Origin: Paralithodes platypus
Lineage: Eukaryota > Arthropoda > Malacostraca > Decapoda > Lithodidae
Length of the DNA stretch: 64,000 bases
Reading direction: 5' to 3'
NCBI GenBank assembly: GCA_032716605.1
Contig: CM064552.1
Span: 15,245,180 to 15,309,179 of the forward strand
Shown here: positions 1 to 59,135 of the stretch, piece after piece
Layout: each line of letters starts with the position of its first letter
Position numbering within the stretch: the first letter of the stretch is position 1
Notes under the pieces: model-generated
Told to the model about the DNA's origin: nothing
What the model saw: only the letters and a program-made list of their open reading frames with translations
Database searches by the model: none
Translations under genes and position numbers: made by a program

Positions 1-1894
1 TTTTACTGTAGTACTAATTTTACTATTAGGCTATCACTATCATTATTCATATTTTTATTATGATTTGTATTACTATTAATATTAAATAGCTTCATGAGGC
101 CACTTAATTTCATAGCAAAAGTTAAATAAAACTATCTAGAAAAAATATCAAACCACTACATTCTCGTTGTTATTAAAGTTTTTAGTGGAATGTTATCAAA
201 TAATCGTACATATTACTCATCTATACTAAGCTACAATTAATGAGCAATGTAAACCCATTGTTAAAATTACAAAACAAACTTTTCGAATTATTGTTTGTTT
301 ACAGAATAGGTGTAAATTTGAAGAATGTAGTCATATTTCTATTAATCTAAGTATTAACTGTTTTCTTGGATTAATTTTTGAGATTTCAAATACTTTACAT
401 AATAATTGAATATAGCCATGTAAGCTGAAATAGGAGCTGCATATATTGTATCAACAGAAAACTGCCAGTAAACGAAATGTATAGAATATAAAAAGAAAGC
501 AAAGCCAAAATGTGTGCATTAAATGTAAAAATCTTGTTACGTATTAGAAAAGTAAACATGCGAATTACACAAATGGAGTAATAATAATAATCTGTTAAAT
601 CAATACAAACATGCAGATGTAGGGAAACTGGGCATTTCGTTCGCGGTTGTTCCTTTTAGTATTCTCAGTCTATAATAATACTATACAGTAGGTACCAGCA
701 AAAACAGTTAAATATAATTTGTATACACATTTTTGATAGTTAGGTACATTATTTACTATAAATTGAAAAATCTAAGTATCTAACTACCGGCAATCATTTT
801 TGCAGGTAGAACTTTTATCTACATCACATACTAAAAGATATCGCATATTAAATGATATCATATACTAAATGATATCGCATACTGACTGAAATAAAATACT
901 AATTAATATCACATACTAATTGAATCAATGGTGGATTGTGTTCTTTTATTTCATAAATGTTATTTTAGTAAGCGTTGTTTCCACATAGCAATTTTGATAA
1001 GTTTTTTTGACTTTATATTGTCTTTGTCCCAGTTTTGGTTTGTTTAGTTTGCAAGTTTTACATTTTAAACTAATAAATATCGCATACTAGCTGATAACGC
1101 TAACTAATCGATATAGCCTAACATATTGGAACGCCGTGTACGAATTCCCTAGTCTACCCCAAATGAAGAAAATGGTATAATCCTGACAGAGAACATAGTG
1201 CAGAGCAGTGTTTTACCACAGGTCTCTCAGTCCAATTTTGTTAGTAGGTTAGTCGTTATAGAGAAACAGATGCGACACGAGGGGTTAGGAATTAGTGGGT
1301 GGGTCCACACTGTAAAAGTATCCGGAAATTTAGTGGCAATATTTTCCCATTAACATTAAGGTAATTTGGCAATATTTGACTTTTGGCAATATTTAACTTT
1401 TAATATTACAGTTTCTTGGCAATATTTGATCTTTTAGTGACGCTGTAAGTAACTTAGTTTTTTCGAAAGGTTGGTTTAGTATTACGAAATTATGTTGGCA
1501 ATAGTGCTATCAGTTCTGCCATATTTATTAATAGTGCACTAGTGAGAATGATGGAAGCACAGAAACCTTTGGGTGAACTAATGAAACCACAAGTAACTAG
1601 TAATATCGGTGGTTAGATATATGTTGTTAATAGTGCTGCCGAACCTCTGTTACTTTACATAAGTTTACAATTACGGTATTATGTTGGCAACAGCGCAGCC
1701 GTTCTGTAAAACATTAGTGGATAATTTTAACAGCGCACTAGTGAAGGGAGCACAGAAACCGTGGGGGTGAACACAGCGGTGCACAATATACCAGCAGGGT
1801 GAAGTGCTGACGTGGTAGGTGGAACAACATACTGGCTGGCCACTAAAGGCTTCATAGAGGCCATCAGTGACCAGGCCAGAGGGTCCCACACTAA
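1..1894 (-). other. Ca-beta 3' UTR and/or downstream flank; no other gene seen
   Basis: AT-rich non-coding DNA. About 835-915 (and again near 1076-1110) carries a degenerate ~20-bp repeat around ATATCGCATACTAA. At 1320-1435 the motif TTGGCAATATTTGA recurs four times. Two imperfect ~100-bp direct copies (about 1482-1580 and 1671-1775) begin ATTATGTTGGCAA and end with GGGTGAAC. No open frame here looks coding. Confidence 0.5.
1524..1529 (-). promoter_or_regulatory. Candidate polyadenylation signal AATAAA
   Basis: The plus strand reads tttatt, so the gene strand reads AATAAA about 366 nt beyond the Ca-beta stop codon. AATAAA occurs often by chance in DNA this AT-rich, so only position supports it. 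Confidence 0.25.
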
Positions 1895-47809
<45,915 letters not shown>

Positions 47810-47919
47810 CTGTGGGGGGAACAGGGGCGTGGGGTGGGCGTTAGTAGCTGTCTGGCTTGTGTATCGGGTATCGGAGCGATCGGTCATTTATGTCCACCCT
47901 TCATAACTTCAACTAGTTA

Positions 47920-47922
<3 letters not shown>

Positions 47923-47978
<56 letters not shown>

Positions 47979-48034
47979 GGTATATATATACAGTATATAT
48001 ATATATATATGTATATACCGGTGTATATATACAG

Positions 48035-48065
<31 letters not shown>

Positions 48066-48070
48066 ATATA
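47923..48070. repeat. (AT)n microsatellite with ACCGGT interruptions
   Basis: Contains TATACCGGTATA, TATACCGGTGTA and two TATACAGTATA interruptions. Confidence 0.94.
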
Positions 48071-48183
48071 TCTTAAATACTTGAATAATAATGTAAGTTG
48101 AAATTTTAAAGCTAAGACACTAGTTTGAGCGCCACTGTACTCAAATATACATGGTTTCATAGTTTAAACCTTTGCATTGGTCT

Positions 48184-48394
48184 GAGCAGTGTCACACGAG
48201 CGCATTTTCGAGCAATGTGTATGGGCAATTAAGGACTGGCAACTAAAACTTTTAAGTCTTACAGGAATTCGACCACTTAATGTAATCTACCCTCAGCCTA
48301 ATTTCAGATACCAACGAAGAAGAAAAAAACGTATTGTGAGAAAAGCAGGCCAATCGAAAATTACCGGAAAAAGCATTCGTGTGACATCATCTTA
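48184..48394. mobile_element. Family D element
   Basis: CAGTGTCACACGAGCGC and CATTCGTGTGACATCATC ends; ~210 bp, uninterrupted. Confidence 0.68.
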
Positions 48395-48560
48395 ATGCCT
48401 TTCTTAAATTAATTCTGGTTACCATTTAGATATTTCTATTTAGTCCAGGAAGGGAATCAAGAGGTAAACAATGGAGATAGTATATGCGGTATGCGGATTG
48501 TTAGAGCGCCTTCCTGAGCTGAATAAAATCGTCCAGTGTGCGCCAGAATCATATAAACTA
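48393..48560. mobile_element. Family C element, degenerate
   Basis: TTCTGGTTACCATTTAGAT and AAATCGTCCAGTGTGCGCCAG mark the arms; the ends are unclear. It directly follows a family D copy. Confidence 0.55.
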
Positions 48561-48925
48561 TCGCAAGCTATAACAAACGCGTGTTCAAATAAAACGATTA
48601 GTACACCTAGCCGATTGAAACACACCTGATCTATAATTGTTGTCACATTTGAACATTATACGCTGCATCACTATCCCTCCGTTATAATATGTTTCGGTCA
48701 AGAATCTTATAAGTCATAACTTTAAAAGAACACATGGAAGGGAAGAGGTAACATCTTCCCCATATCTAAAAATGTTCACCAAAGTTACATATAAATACTC
48801 TATTCTAAAGCAGGAAAATACATGCGCATAAATCTTAATACTCACCATTTTGTTTTTCATTTAATTGGTTATCACCAATCTTTCGAAAATGCATAGTTGC
48901 AAAATCTCACGATTTCGATAAATTC

Positions 48926-49066
48926 AACAAGGCCATGCCAACTTATTTAACAAGGCCATGTCAACTTATTTAACAAGGCCATGTCAACTTATTTAACAAG
49001 GCCATGTCAACTTATTTAACAAGGCCATGTCAACTTATTTAACAAGGCCATGTCAACTTATTTATA
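48926..49066 (+). repeat. 23-bp minisatellite, 6 copies
   Basis: Unit ACAAGGCCATGTCAACTTAT plus TTA, with one variant (CATGCC) in the first copy. Confidence 0.92.
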
Positions 49067-49341
49067 TTTGAGCTATGAAGAAAACCGAAGAGAAAACCAA
49101 GAAACGTCACGACTGTTTTTGCCTTTGCCAAACAGGAGCTTTTCATGCTTGAATAGTGAACATTTATGCCACCAGAATCACCCGGGCACATTATCTTGCT
49201 AACGATTTCTGCTCATTTTCGGCAATTTGAATTTTATGGTATTGTGAACCCATAAATCTAAATTACATAGCTTTGCAGTGTTTTTGTTTCTCATACGTTC
49301 GAAGCATTTGGATGGTCGCCTTCACAAAATCCTGAACCTTC

Positions 49342-49556
49342 TACAGGTAGCACCAACGAACTTGACAATAATCTAAATCCCTGGCCTCTCTGTAACTCAG
49401 ATGGGCCTAGAACAAACTGGCTGTAAATATCCACACCTATTTCCTGGTGGACTCTTCCCAATTGATAGAAACGTCAGCCCGATTGCTTTCATTATTTTTG
49501 AGTTATAAGAAGTTAAGGAGTCATGATTATTGTCAAGTTCGTTGGCGCTACCTATA
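49342..49556. mobile_element. Family G short inverted-repeat element
   Basis: CAGGTAGCACCAACGAAC and GTTCGTTGGCGCTACCTATA ends. Shares CTGGCTGTAAATATCCACAC and GGTGGACTCTTCCCAA with the first copy. Confidence 0.68.
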
Positions 49557-49727
49557 GTGCTATGGAATTAAGAAATAGATATTCACAATGCCAGAAATAA
49601 ACAAACACCCGAACCCATTAGGATGATAAAGTGACGAGGGAGATATGGTGCTCTAATATTCCCCAGCTATTTTCTTACTCTATACATCACTGCTTTGTAT
49701 AGTCAATTGCAACAAAACATGATTATA

Positions 49728-49764
<37 letters not shown>

Positions 49765-49909
49765 TTGCTGAGGTTGGAATGAGGGAGGGAGGGAGGGGGG
49801 GGGGGGGGGGGATAGGGGGGCGCATCGGGTGCCAACTCTTTATTTACTCTATTGTAGTTTGAGAGAGCCTCCTGGCACACACACATACACACACGAGCAA
49901 GACGCATAC

Positions 49910-50160
<251 letters not shown>

Positions 50161-50395
50161 ATATTCAATATTTATATGCAGTGCCGAAATCGAAGAAGGG
50201 CATGAAATTTGGGGTGATATTCAATAAATCGTTGGGTATATCCTTCCAACAATACCAGTATTATGTACCCTGTAACAATGGATGCCGCGGTGTAGTACAG
50301 ATATAAGTGACTGTTTAGTGGTACAGTACACTACAGGCAGGGGAGGCGGGCAGTACTGTACACCGAGGCCTTAAACGGTACGCTACACTTATTTG

Positions 50396-50777
50396 TTAAG
50401 GGGGGTCACAGGCTTTTTTTATCTTATTTCCTTTTCTCTCTTTCCCTGGCTTGTATCCATTCGGCCCCATTCAGCCAACTGTTTTAAGACGTTTATCCCC
50501 ATCCAGGTGTCGATTTCTTCCTGACGAGCGATAGCGAGCCAGCATTTTATGGAGAAATCCGGCTTCGCCGGAGAAATTTTTCTATCGAAAAATTTACAAA
50601 TTTAGCTTGCTGTCAAAATAAAAATATATATATGCTGGCTCGCTACCGCTCGCCAAGAACATTTTGACACCTGGATGGGGGTAAACGTCTTAAAACAGTA
50701 GGCTGAATGGGGCCGAATGGATACAAGCCAAAGAGAGAGGGAGAGAAAGAGAAAAAGAGCGAGGTGGGCTCCCTTAA
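50396..50777 (+). mobile_element. Family A element, asymmetric-end type
   Basis: TTAA at both ends; right end GCGAGGTGGGCTCCC. Confidence 0.85.
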
Positions 50778-50999
50778 AGTGCATCAAAGTATAAAGATAA
50801 AGAGTACACTAGACTCTCTCGCACACTTAAGACAAACAAAATGTCCTGCCCATCTTCGTTTCGCTTGAAGGTCACAGAAAGCAATAAGGACCTGACCATC
50901 TGCATCAACATAGAAGAGGTATGAAGAAGGGAAAGTGAGATACAGTTGTTCAGGGGTTCTATACCACTATCTTCTGTTTCACCTTCTGTCCCTTGTCTC

Positions 51000-51528
51000 T
51001 GTCCAACCCTTGAGGCAGATCCCATTAACCTTCATCACTTTATTCTGTGCCCTGTTTCTGTCCAACCACTGAGGCAGATCCCATTAACCTTCATCACTTT
51101 ATTCTGTGCCCTGTTTCTGTACAACCACTGAGGCAGATCCCATTAACCTTCATCAATTTATTCTGTGCCCTGTTTCTGTCCAACCACTGAGGCAGATCCC
51201 ATTAACCTTCATTACTTTATTCTGTGCCCTGTTTCTGTCCAACCACTGAGGCAGATCCCATTAACCTTCATCACTTTATTCTGTGCCCTGTTTCTGTCCA
51301 ACCACTGAGGCAGATCCCATTAACCTTCATCACTTTATTCTGTGCCCTGTTTCTGTACAACCACTGAGGCAGATCCCATTAACCTTCATTACTTTATTCT
51401 GTGCCCTGTTTCTGTACAACCACTGAGGCAGATCCCTTTAACCTTCATTACTTTCTTCTATACCTTGTCTCTGTCCAACCCCTGAGGCAGATCCCATTAA
51501 CCTTCATCACTTTATTCTTTCAGGGATT
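51000..51528 (+). repeat. 59-bp minisatellite, ~9 copies
   Basis: The unit is CCCTGTTTCTGTCCAACCAC then TGAGGCAGATCCCATTAACC and TTCATCACTTTATTCTGTG. The edge copies are the most diverged. Confidence 0.93.
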
Positions 51529-51616
51529 CAATCTTGCAACAGTATTGACTTTGATTTCACTCAGATCAAAGCTGGGAGGAGACTATTACTTTTGACTGTG
51601 CATTATCCCTGCCTGT

Positions 51617-51805
51617 TTAACCCTTTCAGTATACAACGATGCTATCCTTCCTTATAGTCTGGCTGTCGTTAGCCGATTTTATGTAGTTTCGGAAGGGGAT
51701 ATGGCAGATTAAATGGCATATACATTACCCCTTCAATTCCAAGAGGGCCTTCCAATCCTAAGCACAATCATCTAACGTTTGCCAGACTATACTCTGTTTC
51801 TTTAC
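51617..51805. mobile_element. Family C element
   Basis: TTAACCCTTTCAGTATAC on the left; CATCTAACGTTTGCCAGAC on the right arm; right end decayed. Confidence 0.68.
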
Positions 51806-52034
51806 AACTGACGGTAAATTGCAAAGTTCCCATCAAGATTTCGCGGTAATTTTGAAGATTGTGTATTGTAATATGGTGCTAATTATATAAACTTGGTCTT
51901 AATATGATGCAGAGACATGGTGGTTTCCTATGTGTCCATAAAGAATCGAGAAATTAGCTGCTAAGGGATTTAATTTATCGTCCGGTGAAAAGAGACAGAG
52001 TATAGTGTAAAGTGCGTCGTAGTCCATAAATGGT

Positions 52035-52415
52035 TTAAGGGGGGTGACCTGTTTTTGTTCTGTCCTTTTCTATCTTTCTCTGGCTTGTATCCATTTGGTC
52101 CCATTCAGCCTACTGTTTTAAGAAGTTTATCCCCATCCAGGTGTAATTTTTTTACTGGTGAGCGGTTGCGAGCCAGCATATTTTTTATTTTTGTTTGACA
52201 GCAGGCTAAATTTGTACATTTTTCGATAGAAAAATGTCTCTGGCGAAGCCGGATTTCTTCATATAATACTGGCTTGCTATCGCTCGCCAGGAAGAAATCG
52301 ACACCTAGATGGGGATAAACGTCTTAAAATAGTTGGCTGAATGGGGCCGAATGGATACAAGCCAGAGAAAGAGAGAAAAGGACAGAAATTACAAAAAGCA
52401 GGTCACCCCCCTTAA
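52035..52415. mobile_element. Family A element, symmetric-end variant
   Basis: Ends GGGGGGTGACCTG / CAGGTCACCCCCC, a variant shared with 61369-61752, with CTGTCCTTTTC replacing the usual CT-rich subterminal block. Confidence 0.84.
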
Positions 52416-52658
52416 TGTATCGTGTTTCTTGATGAAGTGTGTTAGTTATTAGTGGGTTAGAGATTCAAGGTCAATCCAAACTCTCACAAACCAAAGACAA
52501 GAAAGTTTAGATCATCCGAAACGTTAAGTCACACGGTCAATAACAAAATGCGATATATGGCCTCATTCTCCAACCTTACCATGACATCAGTGTTATGGAT
52601 GGTCCTTGGGGGTATCCTACTTTAATTAATAAGGTCAATAGTTACATAAAGGACGCAT

Positions 52659-52683
52659 GCACGCACGCACGCACGCACGCACG

Positions 52684-52772
<89 letters not shown>

Positions 52773-52795
52773 TTTTTTTTTTTTTTTTTTTTTTT
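52659..52795 (+). repeat. Compound (ACGC)n-(AC)n-(T)n microsatellite
   Basis: ACGC units run to about 52690, AC units to 52770, then T25. A second T tract lies at 52936-52963. Confidence 0.95.
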
Positions 52796-52931
52796 GCACT
52801 AAAATAAAAAAATAGAAGGTCCCACCCCTTTCCCATTCTTAAGTAAGCCATTTTAGATTTACAGAAGAGTGACCATTACTTGCATTACTGCATGTCCACA
52901 AACATTTCAGTAATGTAAGCATGTTTCCTTC

Positions 52932-52965
<34 letters not shown>

Positions 52966-53045
52966 TAAGGTGACAGTTACAAAGTGGTGTACAATCTATC
53001 TTATTCTAGTTACATTGTAGTTTATCTTATTGTACCAGTACCTCC

Positions 53046-53046
<1 letters not shown>

Positions 53047-53102
<56 letters not shown>
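53047..53102 (+). repeat. (AC)n microsatellite
   Basis: Perfect run directly left of a family C element. Confidence 0.96.
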
Positions 53103-53105
<3 letters not shown>

Positions 53106-53109
53106 ATGC

Positions 53110-53324
53110 TTAACCGCTTCTGTACCGGCGCCGTTCTTTTAACTCTATTCTGGCTACTATAAGACGATTTTAATCCGTTTAAAAAGGGCCTCCAGCAATG
53201 AAGAGGCTACGAAATATCAAGCTTAACCACTTTTAGTACCACAGATCCTTCTTAAACTGCACATAATCGTCTAAATATAACTAGAATACAATTTTATAGA
53301 CGTCACTGGTACAGAAGGGGTTAA
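53110..53324. mobile_element. Family C element
   Basis: Ends TTAACCGCTTCTGTACCGG and CTGGTACAGAAGGGGTTAA, a well-preserved 19-20 bp inverted pair. Confidence 0.8.
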
Positions 53325-53719
53325 CCTAACTGTTCAAACCTACTCAACTGGTTTATATTATTTGTATTTATATATGCCAACTACTCCCTCTCGGGCATAG
53401 GCTGAGAGACTTTACATGCAACCGTTATGCATTGCAAGGTGAAGCCTGTGAGGTCTCGTTCCAGCCTAGGGGGTGAGACATGTGAAGCACTTTTAGCTGC
53501 AACCAGCCCCTGCCATCTTGCCTTCGCAGGATGCATGGGGCTTAGCTGCTCACTCACGACTCGAAGCAGCTCCATCTCTGAAGCTGCCTCGCTCCAGTAC
53601 TTCACTGTCTCACCTCCTAGACTCAGACCCTCACTCTCAGAATGCCACCTATTTAGCAATGAACTCACTAGGCATTGTCCCCTTGTAGCATACTTTGACT
53701 ATGGGAATATTCACACAGT

Positions 53720-53908
53720 GCTATTTAATCAGAGAACAATGAGGGTATTTATTTGGCGTTTTGGTGGCCTTTGTGGTAATGCACTGATACTAGGTACAGC
53801 ACAAATTCCCTCCCAATAATATATTCCCATTGACATATCAGGATTTGAACCCGGATCCATTGGATTACCAGTCCAGTAGCAAGCCCACTCCACCACACCA
53901 CCACATAT
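53720..53908 (-). mobile_element. tRNA(Thr)-like SINE or tRNA pseudogene
   Basis: The minus strand contains GTGGTGTGGTGGAGTGGGC (A box), GGACTGGTAATCC (a 7-base loop placing GGT in the anticodon position) and CCGGGTTCAAATCCTG (a near-perfect B box). The acceptor stem does not pair, so it is not a functional tRNA gene. Sequence continues beyond the head with no gap, as in a SINE body. Confidence 0.5.
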
Positions 53909-54081
53909 TGTATTAACGCAATAATTAAATACACCAATAATAACAGAACAAAATGCAGGTAGTGAATATTATGATATAGTGTACTGTACTGTATATACTG
54001 CAAGGCGTGTGGAGTTATTGATGAGCTACTGGAGGCTCAAGGACGAGGCTCTCAACTGTCTCCTGTTACTGATAACACACG

Positions 54082-54085
<4 letters not shown>

Positions 54086-54166
<81 letters not shown>

Positions 54167-54187
54167 ACACACACACACACACACACA
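54086..54187 (+). repeat. (AC)n microsatellite
   Basis: ~100 bp with one AGAC interruption near 54160. Confidence 0.97.
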
Positions 54188-54805
54188 ATACATATATTTT
54201 TACAAGACTATACCGTATAGTACCGTACTACATAAGGTACATGCCTTGAATAACTAATGACGTCTTAATTACCTATTTATAATTCAATATTCTGACAGAC
54301 TATTAGTTTTTCAATTACAAATTATATTTAGTAAAATCCCTTTTAAATTGAGTCTAACGGATGAGCTACAAAGTAAAGGCAATTCGGAGTTAGATTTTAA
54401 ATGTGCGTATAGCAGATGAAGCTATGTCTAACAGCCATCTGCCAGCAAAATTATGCCAATTGACACTTTCATGACAAAAAGCCGCGTTTTCCCTTTAATT
54501 AATCTAAACTTAACTCAGTTTAGGAATGAACTGTGGGTGTCAAGCGGATATTTAAAATAGTTTTAAGCCCTTTGACTCCTAGATGGGGTTTCAAAAATTG
54601 TATAATGATTGCCTGAATAAAGTTGACAAAATACGTCCTAATGCTTAAAGAGTACAGTAATGGTGATCATATTCAATCGCTTCCAAATGTATCCACTTTC
54701 ACTCTCGGCCTCTTACTGTTGATTCTACTAACTTAAAATCAGATATCTTATTTTTCTGAATAATATTAAATACAACAAAGCATCTGACACCAAACATACA
54801 TCTTT

Positions 54806-55385
54806 TTAACCCTTTCATGATACAAGGACGCGGTACTTCCCTTTATTCTGGCTAGTAGTAGACGATCTTATTCATACAAAGAAAGAAACTGTTATGTTGA
54901 GATAGATTTTACGCCTCTGATTCCTGGATCGCCTTCCAAACCTGAGTATATTCGTCTACTACTACCCAAAATTAAGGGAGCCCACCTCGCTTTTCTTCTC
55001 TTTCTCTCTCTCATTGTTTGGCTTGTATCCATTCGGCCCCATTCAGCATACTGTTTTAAGACGTTTACCCCCATTCAGGTGTCAATATTTTCCTGGCGAG
55101 CGGTAGCGAGCCAGCATATATATATTTTTGTTTTGACAGCAAGCTAAATTTGTACATTGTCTGATAGAAAAATGTCTCCGGCGAAGCCGAAATTCTCCAT
55201 ACAATGTTGGCTCGCTATCGCTCGCCAGGAAGAAATCGACACCTGGATGGGGATAAACGTCTTAAAACAGTTGGTTGAAGCCAAATGGATACAAGCCAGA
55301 GAAAGAGAGAAAAGGAGAGAAAGATAAAACAAAAAAAATTACCCCTCTTAAGGGACAACCCGTCCTTGAAGACTGAAAGGGTTAA
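54806..55385. mobile_element. Family C element split by a family A insertion
   Basis: TTAACCCTTTCATGATAC left and GACTGAAAGGGTTAA right. The A element at 54972-55352 occupies a TTAA near its right arm. Confidence 0.78.
54972..55352 (-). mobile_element. Family A element inserted inside a family C element
   Basis: Begins TTAAGGGAGCCCACCTCGC and ends ATTACCCCTCTTAA. Its host C copy resumes directly after it (GACTGAAAGGGTTAA), so the insertion is nested. About 10 bp of the right arm is deleted (GTTGAAGCCAAATGG). Confidence 0.84.
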
Positions 55386-55493
55386 CAGCCACGATAAATA
55401 AGCATCACGGGTACTCCAATCTGTGAAGGAAGTATACCAGCAGTCCCCTGTTACATGCAGCTGGGCCTTTTGTTTCATTTATACACATAGGAA

Positions 55494-55632
55494 AAATGAC
55501 CTTATTGCATTATACAGAATTAATGACCTTATTGCATTATACAGAATTAATGACCTTATTGCATTATACAGAATTAATGACCTTATTGCATTATACAGAA
55601 TTAATGACCTTATTGCATTATACAGAATTAAT
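55494..55632 (+). repeat. 27-bp minisatellite, 5 copies
   Basis: The unit is AATGACCTTATTGCATTATA then CAGAATT. As 27 = 9 codons it gives a spurious NDLIALYRI peptide repeat. Copies are identical. Confidence 0.93.
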
Positions 55633-56589
55633 CCAAACGCACACACCACGCTCAAAGAAGCTCAAATATTACCGTAATTGTCACTCACATAATGAAGGGT
55701 TTATTAAGGGAGAATGGCGGACAGGGAGGAATTAGTCACACATACACAATATAAAGTAAAGGCATGAAGAGGGTAAATAAAGGGTCCTTAATAATATACA
55801 CCTATCAATTAGGTATACCGGATGTTGGCAGTAATATACACATTCAATATAAGGATAGTAAGGTATGTAACTATCATTATACTCAATGATACTGTATATA
55901 CCTTTATTATACCCTTATATTAGCTTACAGTGTCGTTAGGCCAGCAGAGAATGGGAGAATGATGAATAGCTTAGACATCAGTGAAAATATTACCAGAGAG
56001 CATGTCAGACGGGTAAGGAGCATGAGAGGATGATCAACAAAATAGACGGGGATTAAAATATTATCAGAAAAACAGTGAAAGGGGTAAAGATCATGACAGA
56101 ATGACTGTCAGAAGGGTAAAGAGCATGAAAGAATGATCAGCACCTAACTTGGACATTAATGACAGATTATCAAAAAGAGTACCAGAGGGATAGGGAGCAG
56201 GCAAGAAAGGTGAGCAGCTTAGATATTGATAAACAGATAATCCGAGAGAAGGCCAGGTGGGTAAGGAGGGTCGCGCAGGTTGGAGTAGAGAGGTATGGTA
56301 AGACGACGAGTTATTGTATCGTGAAAATATACATTATCAGTGAGAATGCTAGAGGAGTAGGAAGGAGCAAGGCGAATCACACACGATGGGGAAGAAAAGC
56401 ATGATAGAAGGACTAGTAATTGTAGCATGAATATAATAATTATCAGTTAAAATGCCAGAGGATTCAGAAGGAGTAAGTAAAGTAGCAAAATATTGGTCTT
56501 GCTGATGGGCGACGAGCGATTGTTGCATAGAGCCACACAATAGAGCCATACGGTAGAGAATGCCAGGTTGTAGAGTTACATATTAGTCG

Positions 56590-56985
56590 CGAACAGATTA
56601 AAGGGGGTGACGAGCGATTGCAGCGTGAAGAGAGCCACTCTTTAGAGCCAAACTGCATAGAGGACCGCACAGTAAAGAACCAGAGTTCACAGAGCCACAC
56701 GTTAGAGCCAAACAGTAGAGCCATATTGCATAGAGGGCCACACGGTAAAGAACCAGAATTCACAGAGCCACACGTTAGAGCCAAACAGTAGAGCCACATT
56801 GCATAGAGGGCCACACAGTAAAGAACCAGAATTCACAGAGCCACACGTTAGAGCCACACTACATAAAGGGCCCCAAAGTAAGGAACCAGAATTCACAGAG
56901 CCACACGTTAGAGCCAAACTGCATAGTGGGCCACAAAGTAAAGAACCAGAATTCACAGAGCCACACTGTTGAGGCGCAATTTAAA
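56590..56985 (+). repeat. ~72-bp minisatellite, ~5 copies
   Basis: The unit contains CACAGAGCCACACGTTAGAG, a GCATAGAGGGCCACA block and GTAAAGAACCAGAATTCA. The reverse-strand frames reading NSGSLLCGPL are repeat artefacts. Confidence 0.88.
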
Positions 56986-57191
56986 GAGGCACACACTAGA
57001 GGGCCACACACTTAATGAGGGCCATCCATGACACTGACCCTGGCCGCCTGTAGCGTGACGAGTGCCTGGCCCTCAGTCCTTCGCCTCACCCCGCCTCGGT
57101 GTGACCCCTAGGGTATAATAACAGGCGGGTATAAAGGTGGGTGTACAAGGGGTAGGGTGGTGGTACAGCGGCAACACTACCACAACAGCCT

Positions 57192-57265
57192 CACTTGGGC
57201 TTACAATCACTTCGCCCACAGTCACTTTACCCACTGTCGCTTCGCCCACAGTCACTTTACCCACT
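57192..57265 (+). repeat. 30-bp direct duplication
   Basis: CTTCGCCCACAGTCACTTTA followed by CCCACTGTCG occurs twice, in a GC-richer patch (57000-57300) with no other identified content. Confidence 0.8.
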
Positions 57266-58755
57266 GTCGCATCATCTATATTAGCTATTGACAATGCCAC
57301 GCCGCGAGGGTATATTTTGACTATCCTGCTGTTGAAACTATCATTTTCATCCTATTCTTACCCGAATGGACATATTTTAGAATAATCGTTAGGAGCCCAA
57401 AGGATCCAGAGGATAAGAATGTGTTGTGGATCAAATATAACATTGCAAACTGGTATTCTAATAAAATACTGGATCAAATATATTATCATAAACTAGTGCT
57501 CCTTGAGAATATTGAACTGATTCAAATTATGATGTCATCTTTTTGCTGTACAACGTTTCCCTGATACAATCATCATGGCCCATAAGGCCATGGATGATTC
57601 AGGTATTCTCTGGTCTATCTGGCAACTAAGAACAATTACTGAAAATTGACTTAAAGATCCATGATGGCTTAAAATACCTATGGTTCGAGGAAGATAACAT
57701 TGTACAGAGCAGCTATAATGGCATATACTCATTGATATGATATCAATATACAAAGTTGTCATTGATTCTTTACACACTCGACTAGTTTGTCTATGGTCGT
57801 ATACACAATTGTTACCAACTTCCTGTACAAACTAGCTATCAGAATAAATTATTCAAACTTCATCATATTCTGGCTACAAAACAGAAGCCAGAATTAGCTA
57901 GCAGCATAAAGCTACACCAACAGTTATTTAATCTAACCAAAATCTTAAACTAATCTAACTTTGCTAATTATAACTTAAGCTACCCCTTAACCCCCTCAAT
58001 TATGCGAATCTACAGAGGGTGAGTGGGACAGATCCGCCCCACTCTCCCTCTAGTGGCTAAACCATCCTAACCTAAACCTAAAGCCAACCTAAACCTAAAA
58101 TAATCTTAAGCTAACGTAAGCCAACTGAATTTAAGTTAATCTAACTTAATCTCAACTAAATCTAACCCTTTAACTTTAACCTGTGTGACTGAAGTGTGGG
58201 CGGAACAAGCCAACTGTGGATGAAAAGACTATAGTATACCCCGTTCACGCTAACTTGGCAGCAAATCCTCACCCCATATGTTTAATAATAAATACACACG
58301 ATTGGTTGACAGTGGAGTGTAACTTGAAATTGAATAATGAAGAACCAACATTAAACAAAATATTATATGTTAAATCCATCACTACCAAACGTGAGAAGGG
58401 TGATAAAAGGTGCCAAGTTGATTTGAACAGAGTATAGCGGGCGAATTGACTGCATTCCCTATAGCGCTATATCAAACCCATATAGCTGTATATATAGCCT
58501 ATAATCGGGCTCTAGAGGGTTTTTAGGAAGGCTATATAGACACTATACTCTTGGTATGGCATGGGTATGGCAAAGAAAAAAAAAAAATCCAAGTTGGAAA
58601 ATATGAATAATAATAAGTTGCTCGCGAGGACACTAATCAAAACATCTGAAACAATAGTATACATATCATGCCGATTGCCATTACTAAGTTACACATCTAA
58701 ATAAAACATTGCATATATCATACATGATGTTGTGCTATTTCATAAAAATATAGCT

Positions 58756-58972
58756 GAGCCTTTCTGCACAATGGCGATTTGTGTTAATACTATTCTGGCT
58801 AAGACGAGATGATATTATTCAGCTTGCAAAGGACCTCTAGAAATCAAAAAGGGTTATAATACTATAGTATCTCAATTAACCCTTTGACCTCCATAGATCC
58901 TTCCCAGGCTGAATAAACTCGTCCAGTAATACCCAAATTAAATCGAAAAAAACAACCATCGCACTGAAAGGG
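58756..58972. mobile_element. Family C element
   Basis: Arms with ATTCTGGCTAAGACGAGATG and ACTCGTCCAGTAATACCCA; the ends have lost TTAA (GAGCCTTTCTGCAC / GCACTGAAAGGGAC). Confidence 0.65.
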
Positions 58973-59135
58973 ACACGCATACCAAAACAAAACAGCTTTC
59001 AGAACTTGTAGCAGTAGCAATAAAAAGCAAAAATAAAGAGATCAAATAAAACAATTAGTATAGAAAGAAGGGTTAGCAGGTCACTAAGGGAGGTAAATAA
59101 TATCTGCAGGGAATTTCCACATGACTTGCGTGTCC

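Noticed and set aside
53381..53819. Overlapping 95- and 130-codon frames on both strands.
   Set aside because: The segment contains a weak inverted pair (GGGTGAGACATGTGAAGCAC / GTACTTCACTGTCTCACC) and ends in a SINE-like tRNA head. It looks like repeat-derived DNA, with no protein motif visible.
53830..53905. Possible functional tRNA-Thr gene.
   Set aside because: The B box and anticodon loop look good, but the acceptor stem does not pair and the T stem has a mismatch, so it is a SINE head or pseudogene.
57073..57300. Minus-strand frame with VGKVTVGEATVGK repeats.
   Set aside because: It is explained by the 30-bp duplication and GC-richer composition. There are no splice signals or homology to Ca-beta N-terminal exons.
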